Source: a virus. From it: a stretch of DNA of 29,375 bases. The notes beneath the pieces are model-generated. The model saw nothing but the letters and a program-made list of their open reading frames with translations, searched no databases and had not been told where the DNA came from. The translations under genes and the position numbers were made by a program. The stretch lies in the IMG/VR virus record IMGVR_UViG_3300030419_004218, positions 1 through 29,375 of that record; one strand, given 5' to 3'. How positions within the stretch are numbered: the stretch's first letter is position 1; the number at the start of each line of letters is the position of its first letter. This document shows, in pieces, positions 21,507 through 28,838 of this stretch.

Positions 21507-21537
21507 GCCCCCTACTTCGGTAGGGGGTTTTTGTTTT
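21507..21537 (+). terminator. Strong rho-independent terminator after the major capsid gene
   Basis: Stem CCCCCTAC 21508-21515 with GTAGGGGG 21520-21527, a TTCG tetraloop, then T-rich tail to 21537. ACTATTTA begins seven bases after it. Confidence 0.95.
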
Positions 21538-21543
21538 GAGGGC

Positions 21544-21551
21544 ACTATTTA
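21544..21551 (+). promoter_or_regulatory. Candidate late promoter element ACTATTTA (copy 5)
   Basis: Exact octamer after the capsid terminator. It is unusually far (137 bases) from the next ATG at 21681, leaving a long leader. Confidence 0.5.
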
Positions 21552-21570
21552 AAGTAACTTGAAATATTCT

Positions 21571-21658
21571 CCTCTGGGCGAGGCCACTGCCCATAGAAAG
21601 GCTCATTGTCGAGGTGGCTGGTAATGAATCATTGAATAGGACAAGTTATTGCAATAAC
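21571..21658 (+). promoter_or_regulatory. Possible structured 5' leader before the capsid-surface gene
   Basis: The leader between the promoter-like element and the AAAAGGAG Shine-Dalgarno holds TGGGC 21575-21579 pairing with GCCCA 21589-21593. GCCAC 21583-21587 inside that loop can pair with GTGGC 21614-21618, a pseudoknot-like geometry. A 14-base perfect palindrome GTTATTGCAATAAC lies at 21645-21658. Not a known riboswitch as far as I can tell. Confidence 0.3.
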
Positions 21659-21680
21659 ATAATAAAAAGGAGAAAACATT

Positions 21681-22289
21681 ATGGGAAGTAGAAGAGTAGC
21701 CCGTAGAAGGCTATATGACTTAAATAAATCAGGTGAATCGCTAACCTCCACCGCTGGTGCTGGTATGGGGAGTAACATTGGCTCTCAATCAAGATTTCGT
21801 CAAGGTGAGCTAATCACCACAGACATCACAATTGACTTGGCTGCCGCCGCTGGTGCCACCCACTCTTTCTCTACCACCGGTACAGGAACAACTGCTGTTA
21901 AGGCAATCGGTGTTAGTTCATCAGGTGGTACGCACAGTAACGCACATATTATGCAGGTTAATGGTACCTCAAGCGCCAACGACGCAGTTGGTATTGTGGT
22001 TGCTGCTGAGCTAATCTGTGTTGAGGCACCCCTTGGTGGTGAAGATCACATTGGTGTGTGGTATGCCACAAATGCTAGTGGTTCCGGTAACGATATGCTT
22101 GGTGGTGGTGTGGCATTGATTGCTGCTGCCGACCAAGCACTAGGTACAGATGGTGAGAATCTAGATGTTGGTACTGATTTGGATGATAAATATCTTTATC
22201 TAGTTAGTTCTGGCTCAACAGACGCTGACTATACCGCAGGTAAGTTCGTTCTTAGGCTTTATGGTTACAACGTCTTTGATGACGTATGA
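21681..22289 (+). CDS. Probable capsid-surface (decoration-type) virion protein
   Basis: 202 residues. A basic N-terminus (MGSRRVARRRLYDLNKSGES) precedes a Gly/Ala/Thr/Ser-rich beta domain (IGSQSRFRQGELITTDITID; then AEYLICV-like strands AAELICVEAPLGGEDHIGVW) and ends DYTAGKFVLRLYGYNVFDD. The basic tail followed by a small beta domain, the place right after the capsid gene and the own promoter-like element with strong codon bias suggest an abundant head-surface protein in the functional place of T4 Soc/Hoc. There is no sequence match to Soc or Hoc that I can see. I recall similar proteins downstream of capsid genes in marine phages. Confidence 0.7.
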   Translation: MGSRRVARRRLYDLNKSGESLTSTAGAGMGSNIGSQSRFRQGELITTDITIDLAAAAGATHSFSTTGTGTTAVKAIGVSSSGGTHSNAHIMQVNGTSSANDAVGIVVAAELICVEAPLGGEDHIGVWYATNASGSGNDMLGGGVALIAAADQALGTDGENLDVGTDLDDKYLYLVSSGSTDADYTAGKFVLRLYGYNVFDDV

Positions 22290-22302
22290 TAGGAGTTTAT
22301 GA

Positions 22303-22461
22303 ATGAGTCGACATCTACATATAAAAAGAAAGAAGGCAGCAAAAAAAGAGGTAGTTGTAGAAGCTGCACCTGCCCCTAAAAAGGCTAAAGCTCGTGCTAA
22401 AAAAGCACCCGCTAAACCACGCAGAGCCGCACCAAAAAAGAAGGCTGCTAAAGCAGAATAA
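22303..22461 (+). CDS. Histone H1-like Lys/Ala/Pro-rich basic protein
   Basis: 52 residues from ATG 22303, with AGGAG at 22291-22295 seven bases upstream, stop TAA 22459-22461. The start is MSRHLHIKRKKAAKKEVVVE, followed by PAPKKAKARAKKAPAKPRRA and a Lys/Ala-rich end. The K/A/P repeats are like the C-terminal tails of histone H1 and bacterial H1-like proteins that coat DNA. Almost no other residue types occur after residue 20. It probably binds nucleic acid, perhaps condensing packaged DNA or bridging capsid and DNA; that is inference. An overlapping ATG at 22299 in another frame gives only 26 residues and is rejected. A terminator follows after about 20 bases. Confidence 0.75.
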   Translation: MSRHLHIKRKKAAKKEVVVEAAPAPKKAKARAKKAPAKPRRAAPKKKAAKAE

Positions 22462-22480
22462 TACAAACTAATGTTTGTTG

Positions 22481-22520
22481 GCCCCCCACCTTGATTGATG
22501 GGGGGCTTTTGTTTGTCTTT
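22481..22520 (+). terminator. Strong rho-independent terminator after the H1-like gene
   Basis: Stem GCCCCCCA 22481-22488 with TGGGGGGC 22499-22506, ten-base loop, then TTTTGTTTGTCTTT. A small upstream hairpin (ACAAAC 22463-22468 with GTTTGT 22473-22478) abuts it. ACTATTTA starts at 22523. Confidence 0.93.
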
Positions 22521-22522
22521 TC

Positions 22523-22530
22523 ACTATTTA
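22523..22530 (+). promoter_or_regulatory. Candidate late promoter element ACTATTTA (copy 6)
   Basis: Exact octamer three bases after the terminator tail, 30 bases before the ATG at 22553. Opens the neck gene unit. Confidence 0.55.
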
Positions 22531-22552
22531 CTACGAACAGGAGGCTCTATGA

Positions 22553-23830
22553 ATGCCTACAAACTTACAACCAAAATCTGAAACTAGTGCAGTTATTCTT
22601 TCATCCACAGGTTCCGCTTCTGATGTCGCATCAGCAGTTCCATTTGGGATGTATACGGGATCCGCAGCATTTATAACGGGCGCTGCCCTACAAGTAAATT
22701 TTGTATATAAACGCCTCGGTGGTGATGTTGTAGATGTTGAGCTTACAAATGCTAATGTTTATGCTGCCTATGAAGAAGCTGTTCTGGAGTATTCATATAT
22801 TCTAAACATGCATCAAGGCAAGAACATTCTTTCAGATGCTCTTGGAAAAGTAACAGGCACATTTAACCATTTAGGAGATTCTGTTTCAGGTCCTTCGGGC
22901 GTAAACCTACAGTATCCTAAAATCACCCTTTCTTATGCAAATAAAGTTGGCGACGGCGTAGCTACTATGGCTGGTATTGGTGGGACAACTCGTATCTATT
23001 CTGCTTCGTTTACGACTGTTAGAAATAAACAAGATTATGATCTTCAGTCCATCATTTCATCTTCTTCGGCATCTGGAGTAAACGATAACGGCGATGCTGT
23101 CGATTATGCTGGAAAAGTTTCTGACAGTAGGGTTATCATCGATAAAGTTTTTTATCGCTCTCCTGTGGCGATGTGGCGCTTCTATGGCTATTATGGTGGT
23201 ATGGGCGTCGTTGGAAACTACTCTACCTACGGGCAGTATGCTGATGATTCCACCTTTGAGGTAGTGCCGACTTGGCAAAACAAATTACAAGCAATAATGT
23301 ATGAGGATTCTCTTTATACAAGAGTTTCGCACTATTCTTATGAAATCATAGATAACAAATTGAGGCTTTATCCAAAACCTCGGGGAGAGGATAGTTTTGC
23401 TGGATATTTGGATCGAGTATGGGTCCGTTTTAGAATTGCTGATAACTCGTGGGGTGAAGCTGACGATACGAATACAGGAGTCGAAGGTGTCAACAATATC
23501 AATACGCTTCCATTTGATAACCTTCCCTATGAGAATATCAACTCTATGGGTAAGCAATGGATCCGCAACTATGCTCTCGCACTATGTAAGGAGATGCTGG
23601 GCCAAGTTCGCGGCAAGTTCCAGACTGTCCCTATTCCTGGCGAGTCTGTGACTCTCAACTATTCTTCGCTTCTTGCCGAGGCACAAAAAGAAAAAGATGA
23701 TTTACGACAGAAGCTAACAGATATGCTCAAAGAGATCGAATATGTTGAGCTAGCAAAGAAAGATCAAGAGAAGGTTACTGCTGTAGAAGAAACGCTACGA
23801 CGAAGCCCACTACCAATCTTCGTAGGATAA
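22553..23830 (+). CDS. gp13: Neck protein (T4 gp13-like)
   Basis: 425 residues, larger than T4 gp13. It would bind the portal after packaging and help close the head and join the tail. The N-terminal quarter is Ser/Ala-rich, FVYKRLGGDVVDVELTNANV (about 50-70) leads into a helical block (YAAYEEAVLEYSYILN). The middle (about 130-270) is beta-rich, and the C-terminus (INSMGKQWIRNYALALCKEM, LGQVRGKFQTVPIPG) is the most family-like part, followed by a helical tail with EKDDLRQKLTDMLKEIEYVE. GGAGG precedes the ATG at 22553; ATG 22549 is out of frame. The next gene follows after four bases. Confidence 0.75.
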   Translation: MPTNLQPKSETSAVILSSTGSASDVASAVPFGMYTGSAAFITGAALQVNFVYKRLGGDVVDVELTNANVYAAYEEAVLEYSYILNMHQGKNILSDALGKVTGTFNHLGDSVSGPSGVNLQYPKITLSYANKVGDGVATMAGIGGTTRIYSASFTTVRNKQDYDLQSIISSSSASGVNDNGDAVDYAGKVSDSRVIIDKVFYRSPVAMWRFYGYYGGMGVVGNYSTYGQYADDSTFEVVPTWQNKLQAIMYEDSLYTRVSHYSYEIIDNKLRLYPKPRGEDSFAGYLDRVWVRFRIADNSWGEADDTNTGVEGVNNINTLPFDNLPYENINSMGKQWIRNYALALCKEMLGQVRGKFQTVPIPGESVTLNYSSLLAEAQKEKDDLRQKLTDMLKEIEYVELAKKDQEKVTAVEETLRRSPLPIFVG

Positions 23831-23834
23831 ATAA

Positions 23835-24323
23835 ATGTCTAATGAATGGTCCAGACCAGATGCTCCTCCTCCTCCACTCTTTCTTGGAAAGAAAGAGCGT
23901 GACTTAGTAAAGCAAGTAAACGACGAACTGATCGAAAAAGTAATCGGTCAGCAGATACTCTATTATCCTATTGATCTTGAGACAACAAGCTTTCACGAAC
24001 TTTATGGCGAGGCAGTAGAAAAAACTTATTTGCCCCCGATACGAGTATATGCTCTCGTCAAGTTTGAACAAGACGATACAACTTATCTTGACTCCGTCGG
24101 CGTTGACAACCTATCGCAGATCACAGTTCACTTTCACAAAAGAAGATTAACCGAAGATCAAGATTTGTTTGTTCGAGAAGGCGATTTTGTTCTCTATGGG
24201 GACCTATATTACGAAATTGTGAAACTTTCCTCTTCTAGAAGGCTATTTGGCCAAGTAAATCACACATTTGAGATTTCTGCTCTATGTAAGAGAGCACGCA
24301 AGGGACTATTCGATGCTACCTAA
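23835..24323 (+). CDS. gp14: Neck / head-completion protein (T4 gp14-like, tentative)
   Basis: 162 residues, shorter than T4 gp14. A Pro-rich start (DAPPPPLFLGKKERDL) is followed by a helix (VKQVNDELIEKVIGQQ), then ILYYPIDLETTSFHELYGEA and LPPIRVYALVKFEQ, which loosely resemble the YIPREY...IFGED segment of T4 gp14, and a beta-rich C-terminus. Its place directly after the gp13-like gene and before the sheath-stabiliser-like gene supports a neck role. Homology to gp14 is tentative; another head-tail connector is possible. The 3' end overlaps the next start by 11 bases. Confidence 0.6.
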   Translation: MSNEWSRPDAPPPPLFLGKKERDLVKQVNDELIEKVIGQQILYYPIDLETTSFHELYGEAVEKTYLPPIRVYALVKFEQDDTTYLDSVGVDNLSQITVHFHKRRLTEDQDLFVREGDFVLYGDLYYEIVKLSSSRRLFGQVNHTFEISALCKRARKGLFDAT

Positions 24324-25200
24324 TAACTTTGACTTTGCCCAACTACCAGTAGATAAGAATGAATTTACTCTCAAAGAACTGGGTATGCTTGGTTCAAGTA
24401 TTGAGGATATCGATTATGCGATGGTATCTTGGTTAAAAGAGGATCTTGAACTCTCAACAATAACTAACGAGGGCAACAAGCGTGTGCCTGTGTTGTGGCA
24501 AACTCCCGAGAGAGCATTTCAAATAAAAAACGACAAAGACTTGCGCCACCCAGATGATCATAGCTCAGGAGCAATAACTTTACCCGTTGTCACTATTGAG
24601 AGAACAGGAATAACCAAAGATCCAGAAAGAAAAGGCGGGTTCCAGGCGCATCTTTATTCTAATGATCGTAATGGCCGCACAGGACGTATGGTTATAGCTA
24701 AGCGCATCAAGCAAGATAAGACAAGAAACTTTGCTGTTGTAGGCAATACACGCACAAATACTTCAGGAACTAGGCAGAAATACTTCCCGAGAGTTAACAA
24801 AAAAGTAGTCTATCAATTCTTGACCATTCCTATTCCAATCTATATCAATCTTGATTACAAGATAGTTGTTAAGACTGAATATCAACAGCAAATGAACGAT
24901 TTAACCCAACCCTTTATGACGAGAACAGGGCAAATAAATTCATTTGTAATGCGTAGAAATGGTCACCTCTATGAAGCTTTTATCGACCAGGGCTTCGCTC
25001 ATGCCAATAACGTCGCCAACCTCGGAGAAGACGAAAGGCAGTTTACTAGTGAAATAAGTATACGAGTATTGGGTTATCTCATAGGCGAGGGTGAAAATGA
25101 CGACCGCCCGATAATACGAAAAGAAGAAAATGCTGTTGAGATAACTTTTCCAAGAGAAAGCGTGGTTCCAAACGGAAACGATAACTTTTTTATGGACTAA
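24313..25200 (+). CDS. gp15: Tail sheath stabiliser / tail completion protein (T4 gp15-like, tentative)
   Basis: 295 residues from ATG 24313. The ATG at 24268 would add 15 residues encoded inside the preceding gene and is less likely. A helical N-terminus (NNFDFAQLPVDKNEFTLKEL) precedes a beta-rich core with VPVLWQTPERAF (as in gp15-type capping proteins), YQFLTIPIPIYINLDYKIVV, then a helix (EYQQQMNDLTQPFMTR) and ISIRVLGYLIGEG near the end. This order (strand pair, helix, strand) matches the T4 gp15 pattern, which caps the sheath at the neck. It is the last gene before the sheath gene. Moderate certainty. Confidence 0.6.
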   Translation: MLPNNFDFAQLPVDKNEFTLKELGMLGSSIEDIDYAMVSWLKEDLELSTITNEGNKRVPVLWQTPERAFQIKNDKDLRHPDDHSSGAITLPVVTIERTGITKDPERKGGFQAHLYSNDRNGRTGRMVIAKRIKQDKTRNFAVVGNTRTNTSGTRQKYFPRVNKKVVYQFLTIPIPIYINLDYKIVVKTEYQQQMNDLTQPFMTRTGQINSFVMRRNGHLYEAFIDQGFAHANNVANLGEDERQFTSEISIRVLGYLIGEGENDDRPIIRKEENAVEITFPRESVVPNGNDNFFMD

Positions 25201-25232
25201 ACATATCCTGAAGTCCGTTCAAGAAACAGGCT

Positions 25233-25240
25233 ACTATTTA
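25233..25240 (+). promoter_or_regulatory. Candidate late promoter element ACTATTTA (copy 7)
   Basis: Exact octamer in the 94-base gap before the sheath gene, starting 62 bases before ATG 25295. No strong terminator precedes it here; only a 4-bp CCTG/CAGG pairing (25207-25210 with 25227-25230) is visible. Confidence 0.5.
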
Positions 25241-25294
25241 CACTATGATTGAAAGTGCTTTTTAGCATGTTATTTACAAAGTGAGGATTAAGTA

Positions 25295-28156
25295 ATGCCC
25301 GTAAAAAGTTTTAAATTTGTATCTCCTGGTGTCTTCATCAACGAGATCGACAACTCGTTTAGACCCCGCCGCCCCGACGCTATCGGTCCTGTGATTATTG
25401 GACGCTCTGTTCGTGGTTTAGCAATGCAGCCAGTTAAGGTTGAGTCATATTCTGACTTCCTGACCATGTATGGTGATACTGTCCCTGGAAACGCAGGTGG
25501 AGATATTTATCGTGATGGAAACTATCAGTCACCAATGTACGGCACTTATGCCGCAAAGGCTTTCTTAAACGCATCAGTTGCCCCTGTAACCTATGTTCGC
25601 CTTCTTGGTGTCGAAAACGATAACAAAACTTCCGATGGTGTTGCGGGCTGGAAGACAACAAACGATCCCGCCTCGACAATTGGCTCGAACGGTGGTGCTT
25701 TTGGTTTGTGGGTTTTTCCTTCAAGTTCCGGTATTACTGGCGGCGAGGGCACTGCCTCTAACCTAGGTACTGGCTCTCTTGCTGCAATTTGGTATGTTGA
25801 TGAAGATGCTTCTGTGCAGCTTAGTGGTAGCGTAGCAAGAGCAGCCGCTTCAATAAAGAATGCCCAGGGTGTTGGAAAAGTTATTGAAAGCGATGCAGAA
25901 GGCAAATTTACAGTTGTGCTTGAAGGTGCTGTTGCATCTGATGATTCAAACAAGACCTTTACTTTCAACTTTGATGATTCGAGTGATAGGTTTATCCGAA
26001 AAGTTTTTAACACCAACCCTCAATTGGTTGCGGGTGGCGACTTTTATGCCTCCAATCTTGAAAGAAACTATTGGCTAGGCGAAACATTCGAGCAAGAGCT
26101 TAGAGATGGTGGCGAGGGCTCCCTTATTGGTAGCTCCACAAGCATTATTGGCACCAAGGTGTTTGGTGTTATCCAGGCAATCAGTAACGGGACAACTGGT
26201 CCGCACAAAATGAACACCTCGACACAGGAAGCTCAAACTGGCTGGGTTATTGGACAGGATCAGGGAGCCTCTTCTGCTTTTGTCGCTACCGCAACAGACA
26301 AACTCTTTAAACTAAAGGGTCGCGGGCACGGCGAATGGCTCAACAAGAACGTAAAGATTTCCATTGAAAAAATTCGTTATTCTAATACCGATACTACTGA
26401 GTATGGAACCTTCTCTATAGTGCTACGCTCCCTAACAGATACAGACAGCAACCCCGTTGTTCTAGAAAGATTTGATAACCTAACTCTAGATCCTACTTCG
26501 CCTAAATATATTGAAAAGGCTATTGGAAACCAATATTATTCCTGGGTAGAATCGGAAAGAAGATTGCGTCTCTATGGCGACTACCCAAACCAGTCAAAAT
26601 TTATATATGTAAGTGAAGTCAATGCTGGCAACCCTTCTTCTGTACCATTTGGATATTATGGTCCTCCAAATTTCTCTTCTGTGATCGATTGGAGTGGTTC
26701 TGCTTCAGATGACGCTATTACGAACAAATACCTTGATGCAGATAGTGTTTATGGCGCGGTAGCCAATCGTTTCCTTAGTGGCGTTATTGGCAACTTCACA
26801 GGCTCTCTGACTTGGCCCGTTGCGCGACTCCGTCACTCTGCATCAGATGGCGGAATGTCTGACCAGACAAACGCATATTTTGGTTTTCAAACAACCAGAA
26901 CCATAGACAGCACCCGTGGAGATATGTCCATGAAAGACTATCACAGGCGCTGGTTAGCTGATAGCTGGTCTGATACTGATGGTACTGGAACTGTAGGCTA
27001 CTCTTACATCTTTACAATGGACGATATTATCGTGAACACAACTGGAGCCTATTACTCCTCTGGTTCTCGTGTTGCTGGTACTTCTAGAACTAGTGGTTCC
27101 TACAAAGATCTTATTGATGATGGTTACGATCGCTTCACGATGCCTCTTTGGGGTGGCTTTGATGGCTTTGATATCACAAAACCAGATCCACTTTACAATA
27201 CTGGCATGAGTTCCACCTCAACTGATAAAACAAGTTACATTTATAACACTTATAAGCGTGCTATTGATACTGTGGCGGATCCAGAATTTGTGGATATGAA
27301 CCTCTTGGCAGTCCCAGGTCTTACTAGAGACGGACTAACAACACATATGGTAAATGTTTGTGAAGACAGAGCAGATGCTATGGCCGTTATTGACTTGCCC
27401 GATGTGTATAAGCCAAATCATGAGACCTATGATGATGGCGATAAGTCTAATCGACAAGGCGACTCTCCCACACAAGCTGCCAACAACTTGCGCACACGAA
27501 AAATCGACTCTTCTTACGGTGCAACTTATTATCCATGGGTCCAGTCCTTGGATGAGCCCACCGGGCAGTCCCTATGGGTACCACCTTCGGTAGCCATGAT
27601 GGGTACTCTAGCAAGTTCCGAGAAGTCCTCCCAGATTTGGTTTGCTCCCGCAGGCTTTAACCGAGGCGGACTCTCTGATGGCGCTGCTGGTATTCCAGTC
27701 ACAGGCGTTTCGCGCAGACTAACCTCCAAGGAGCGCGATATCCTCTACGAGGCTCGCATTAACCCAATCGCAAGCTTCCCAAGCACAGGTATCGTGGTCT
27801 TCGGACAGAAGACTCTACAAGAGAAGCCATCTGCCCTCGACAGAATCAACGTTCGTCGTTTGGTTATCTATCTTAAGAAGCAGATTTCCATCCTATCTAC
27901 ACAGATTCTTTTCGAGCAGAACGTTCAGGCTACCTGGACACGCTTCAAGGGTCTTATTGAACCATTCCTTGCAAATGTTAAGACAACATTCGGTATTACT
28001 GATTACCGACTCATTCTAGACGAGAGCACAACAACTCCAGACTTGATTGATCAGAATATCATGTATGCCAAGATTATGGTCAAGCCCGCTAGAGCAATCG
28101 AATACATTGCCATTGACTTTATTATTGCCTCCACAGGGGCCTCATTTGACGACTAA
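25295..28156 (+). CDS. gp18: Contractile tail sheath protein (T4 gp18-like)
   Basis: 953 residues, well above the 659 of T4 gp18. It polymerises around the tail tube and contracts on infection. The N-terminus VSPGVFINEIDNSFRPRR and VIIGRSVRGLAMQPVKVESY are typical of sheath proteins. The C-terminal core is clear: ASFPSTGIVVFGQKTL, RRLVIYLKKQISILSTQILF, VQATWTRFKGLIEPFL and a C-terminal strand region IMVKPARAIEYIAIDFIIAS. The excess length lies in the middle (about 100-620), as extra surface domains rich in Gly/Ser/Thr. GAGGA Shine-Dalgarno upstream. A hairpin follows the stop. Confidence 0.95.
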   Translation: MPVKSFKFVSPGVFINEIDNSFRPRRPDAIGPVIIGRSVRGLAMQPVKVESYSDFLTMYGDTVPGNAGGDIYRDGNYQSPMYGTYAAKAFLNASVAPVTYVRLLGVENDNKTSDGVAGWKTTNDPASTIGSNGGAFGLWVFPSSSGITGGEGTASNLGTGSLAAIWYVDEDASVQLSGSVARAAASIKNAQGVGKVIESDAEGKFTVVLEGAVASDDSNKTFTFNFDDSSDRFIRKVFNTNPQLVAGGDFYASNLERNYWLGETFEQELRDGGEGSLIGSSTSIIGTKVFGVIQAISNGTTGPHKMNTSTQEAQTGWVIGQDQGASSAFVATATDKLFKLKGRGHGEWLNKNVKISIEKIRYSNTDTTEYGTFSIVLRSLTDTDSNPVVLERFDNLTLDPTSPKYIEKAIGNQYYSWVESERRLRLYGDYPNQSKFIYVSEVNAGNPSSVPFGYYGPPNFSSVIDWSGSASDDAITNKYLDADSVYGAVANRFLSGVIGNFTGSLTWPVARLRHSASDGGMSDQTNAYFGFQTTRTIDSTRGDMSMKDYHRRWLADSWSDTDGTGTVGYSYIFTMDDIIVNTTGAYYSSGSRVAGTSRTSGSYKDLIDDGYDRFTMPLWGGFDGFDITKPDPLYNTGMSSTSTDKTSYIYNTYKRAIDTVADPEFVDMNLLAVPGLTRDGLTTHMVNVCEDRADAMAVIDLPDVYKPNHETYDDGDKSNRQGDSPTQAANNLRTRKIDSSYGATYYPWVQSLDEPTGQSLWVPPSVAMMGTLASSEKSSQIWFAPAGFNRGGLSDGAAGIPVTGVSRRLTSKERDILYEARINPIASFPSTGIVVFGQKTLQEKPSALDRINVRRLVIYLKKQISILSTQILFEQNVQATWTRFKGLIEPFLANVKTTFGITDYRLILDESTTTPDLIDQNIMYAKIMVKPARAIEYIAIDFIIASTGASFDD

Positions 28157-28160
28157 TAAA

Positions 28161-28183
28161 TGAAGGGGGGTTTTCCCCCCTCA
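28161..28183 (+). terminator. GC hairpin after the sheath gene, lacking a T-run
   Basis: Stem AGGGGGG 28164-28170, TTTT loop, CCCCCCT 28175-28181; flanking TGA and CA can extend it with a bulge. The following bases (CATGACTACTTA) are not a T-tract, so it may act as an mRNA-stabilising 3' hairpin or partial terminator between sheath and tube. Confidence 0.5.
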
Positions 28184-28189
28184 TGACTA

Positions 28190-28197
28190 CTTATTTA
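28190..28197 (+). promoter_or_regulatory. Variant of the late promoter element (CTTATTTA)
   Basis: In the gap before the tube gene, within GACTACTTATTTATG. One base differs from CTATTTA-type copies by insertion of T. Starts 31 bases before ATG 28221 and follows a hairpin, like the exact copies. Confidence 0.3.
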
Positions 28198-28220
28198 TGA
28201 ATAACAGGAGAACCTAACAA

Positions 28221-28811
28221 ATGCCTTTCTGGTCAACCGACTTTAGCCAAAATGCTGAACTCAAAGATCCCAAACGTAACTTTAGATTTATTGTTGAGTT
28301 TGGTGGAATCGATGCTACCCCCGGTGGTGCCGTCGCTTGGTATGCCAAGACCGCCGCCAAGCCCTCATTTGCAGTAGCAAATGCAGAGCACAAATACCTA
28401 AACCACACTTTTAATTATCCTGGTTCCATTACTTGGAATCCAGTAACTATAGTGATGGTAGATCCTGCTGATCCAGATATGTCAGCTACTTTTTCTGATA
28501 TAATGACACAGGCTGGCTATGCTCCTCCTACTGACACTACTGCACTGGGCACTGTGTCGAAGGCTAAGGCAGCAAGCGCCCTAGGTTCTGTTACAGTAAC
28601 ACAAATTGATTCTGATGGACTCCCACTTGAAACCTGGACTCTTTGGAACCCATACATCGAAGATATCAAATATGGTGAGTCACTAGCTTATGGTGATGAC
28701 GAGTTAACAGAGATTTCAGTCACCTTGCGATATGACTGGGCAAGGATTGAAACTACTAATGGTTCTGCTGCTGCTAAGGGTAGCGGTGGTAGAGAGTTCT
28801 TCAAACCATAG
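28221..28811 (+). CDS. gp19: Tail tube protein (T4 gp19-like)
   Basis: 196 residues, close to T4 gp19. It forms the hexameric rings of the inner tail tube inside the sheath. Family-like features: DPKRNFRFIVEFGGI (about 16-30) at the first strand, HKYLNHTFNYPGSITWNPVT (about 58-77), then VDPADPDMSATFSDIMTQAG, WTLWNPYIEDIKYGESLAYG (about 137-156) and ELTEISVTLRYDWARIE near the end. Position right after the sheath gene is the T4 order 18-19. An AGGAGAA Shine-Dalgarno lies upstream. The next gene begins 28 bases after the stop. Confidence 0.93.
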   Translation: MPFWSTDFSQNAELKDPKRNFRFIVEFGGIDATPGGAVAWYAKTAAKPSFAVANAEHKYLNHTFNYPGSITWNPVTIVMVDPADPDMSATFSDIMTQAGYAPPTDTTALGTVSKAKAASALGSVTVTQIDSDGLPLETWTLWNPYIEDIKYGESLAYGDDELTEISVTLRYDWARIETTNGSAAAKGSGGREFFKP

Positions 28812-28838
28812 AGACAATACTAATACGAGAGGTGCAAA

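Noticed and set aside
21552-21680. tRNA or known riboswitch in the long leader
   Set aside because: No cloverleaf, no T-loop GTTCGA-type sequence, and no match to riboswitch cores I know, including the cyanophage glutamine type.
22299-22379. 26-residue frame starting at ATG 22299
   Set aside because: It overlaps the better-supported H1-like frame, has less optimal spacing and Cys/Ser-rich random composition.
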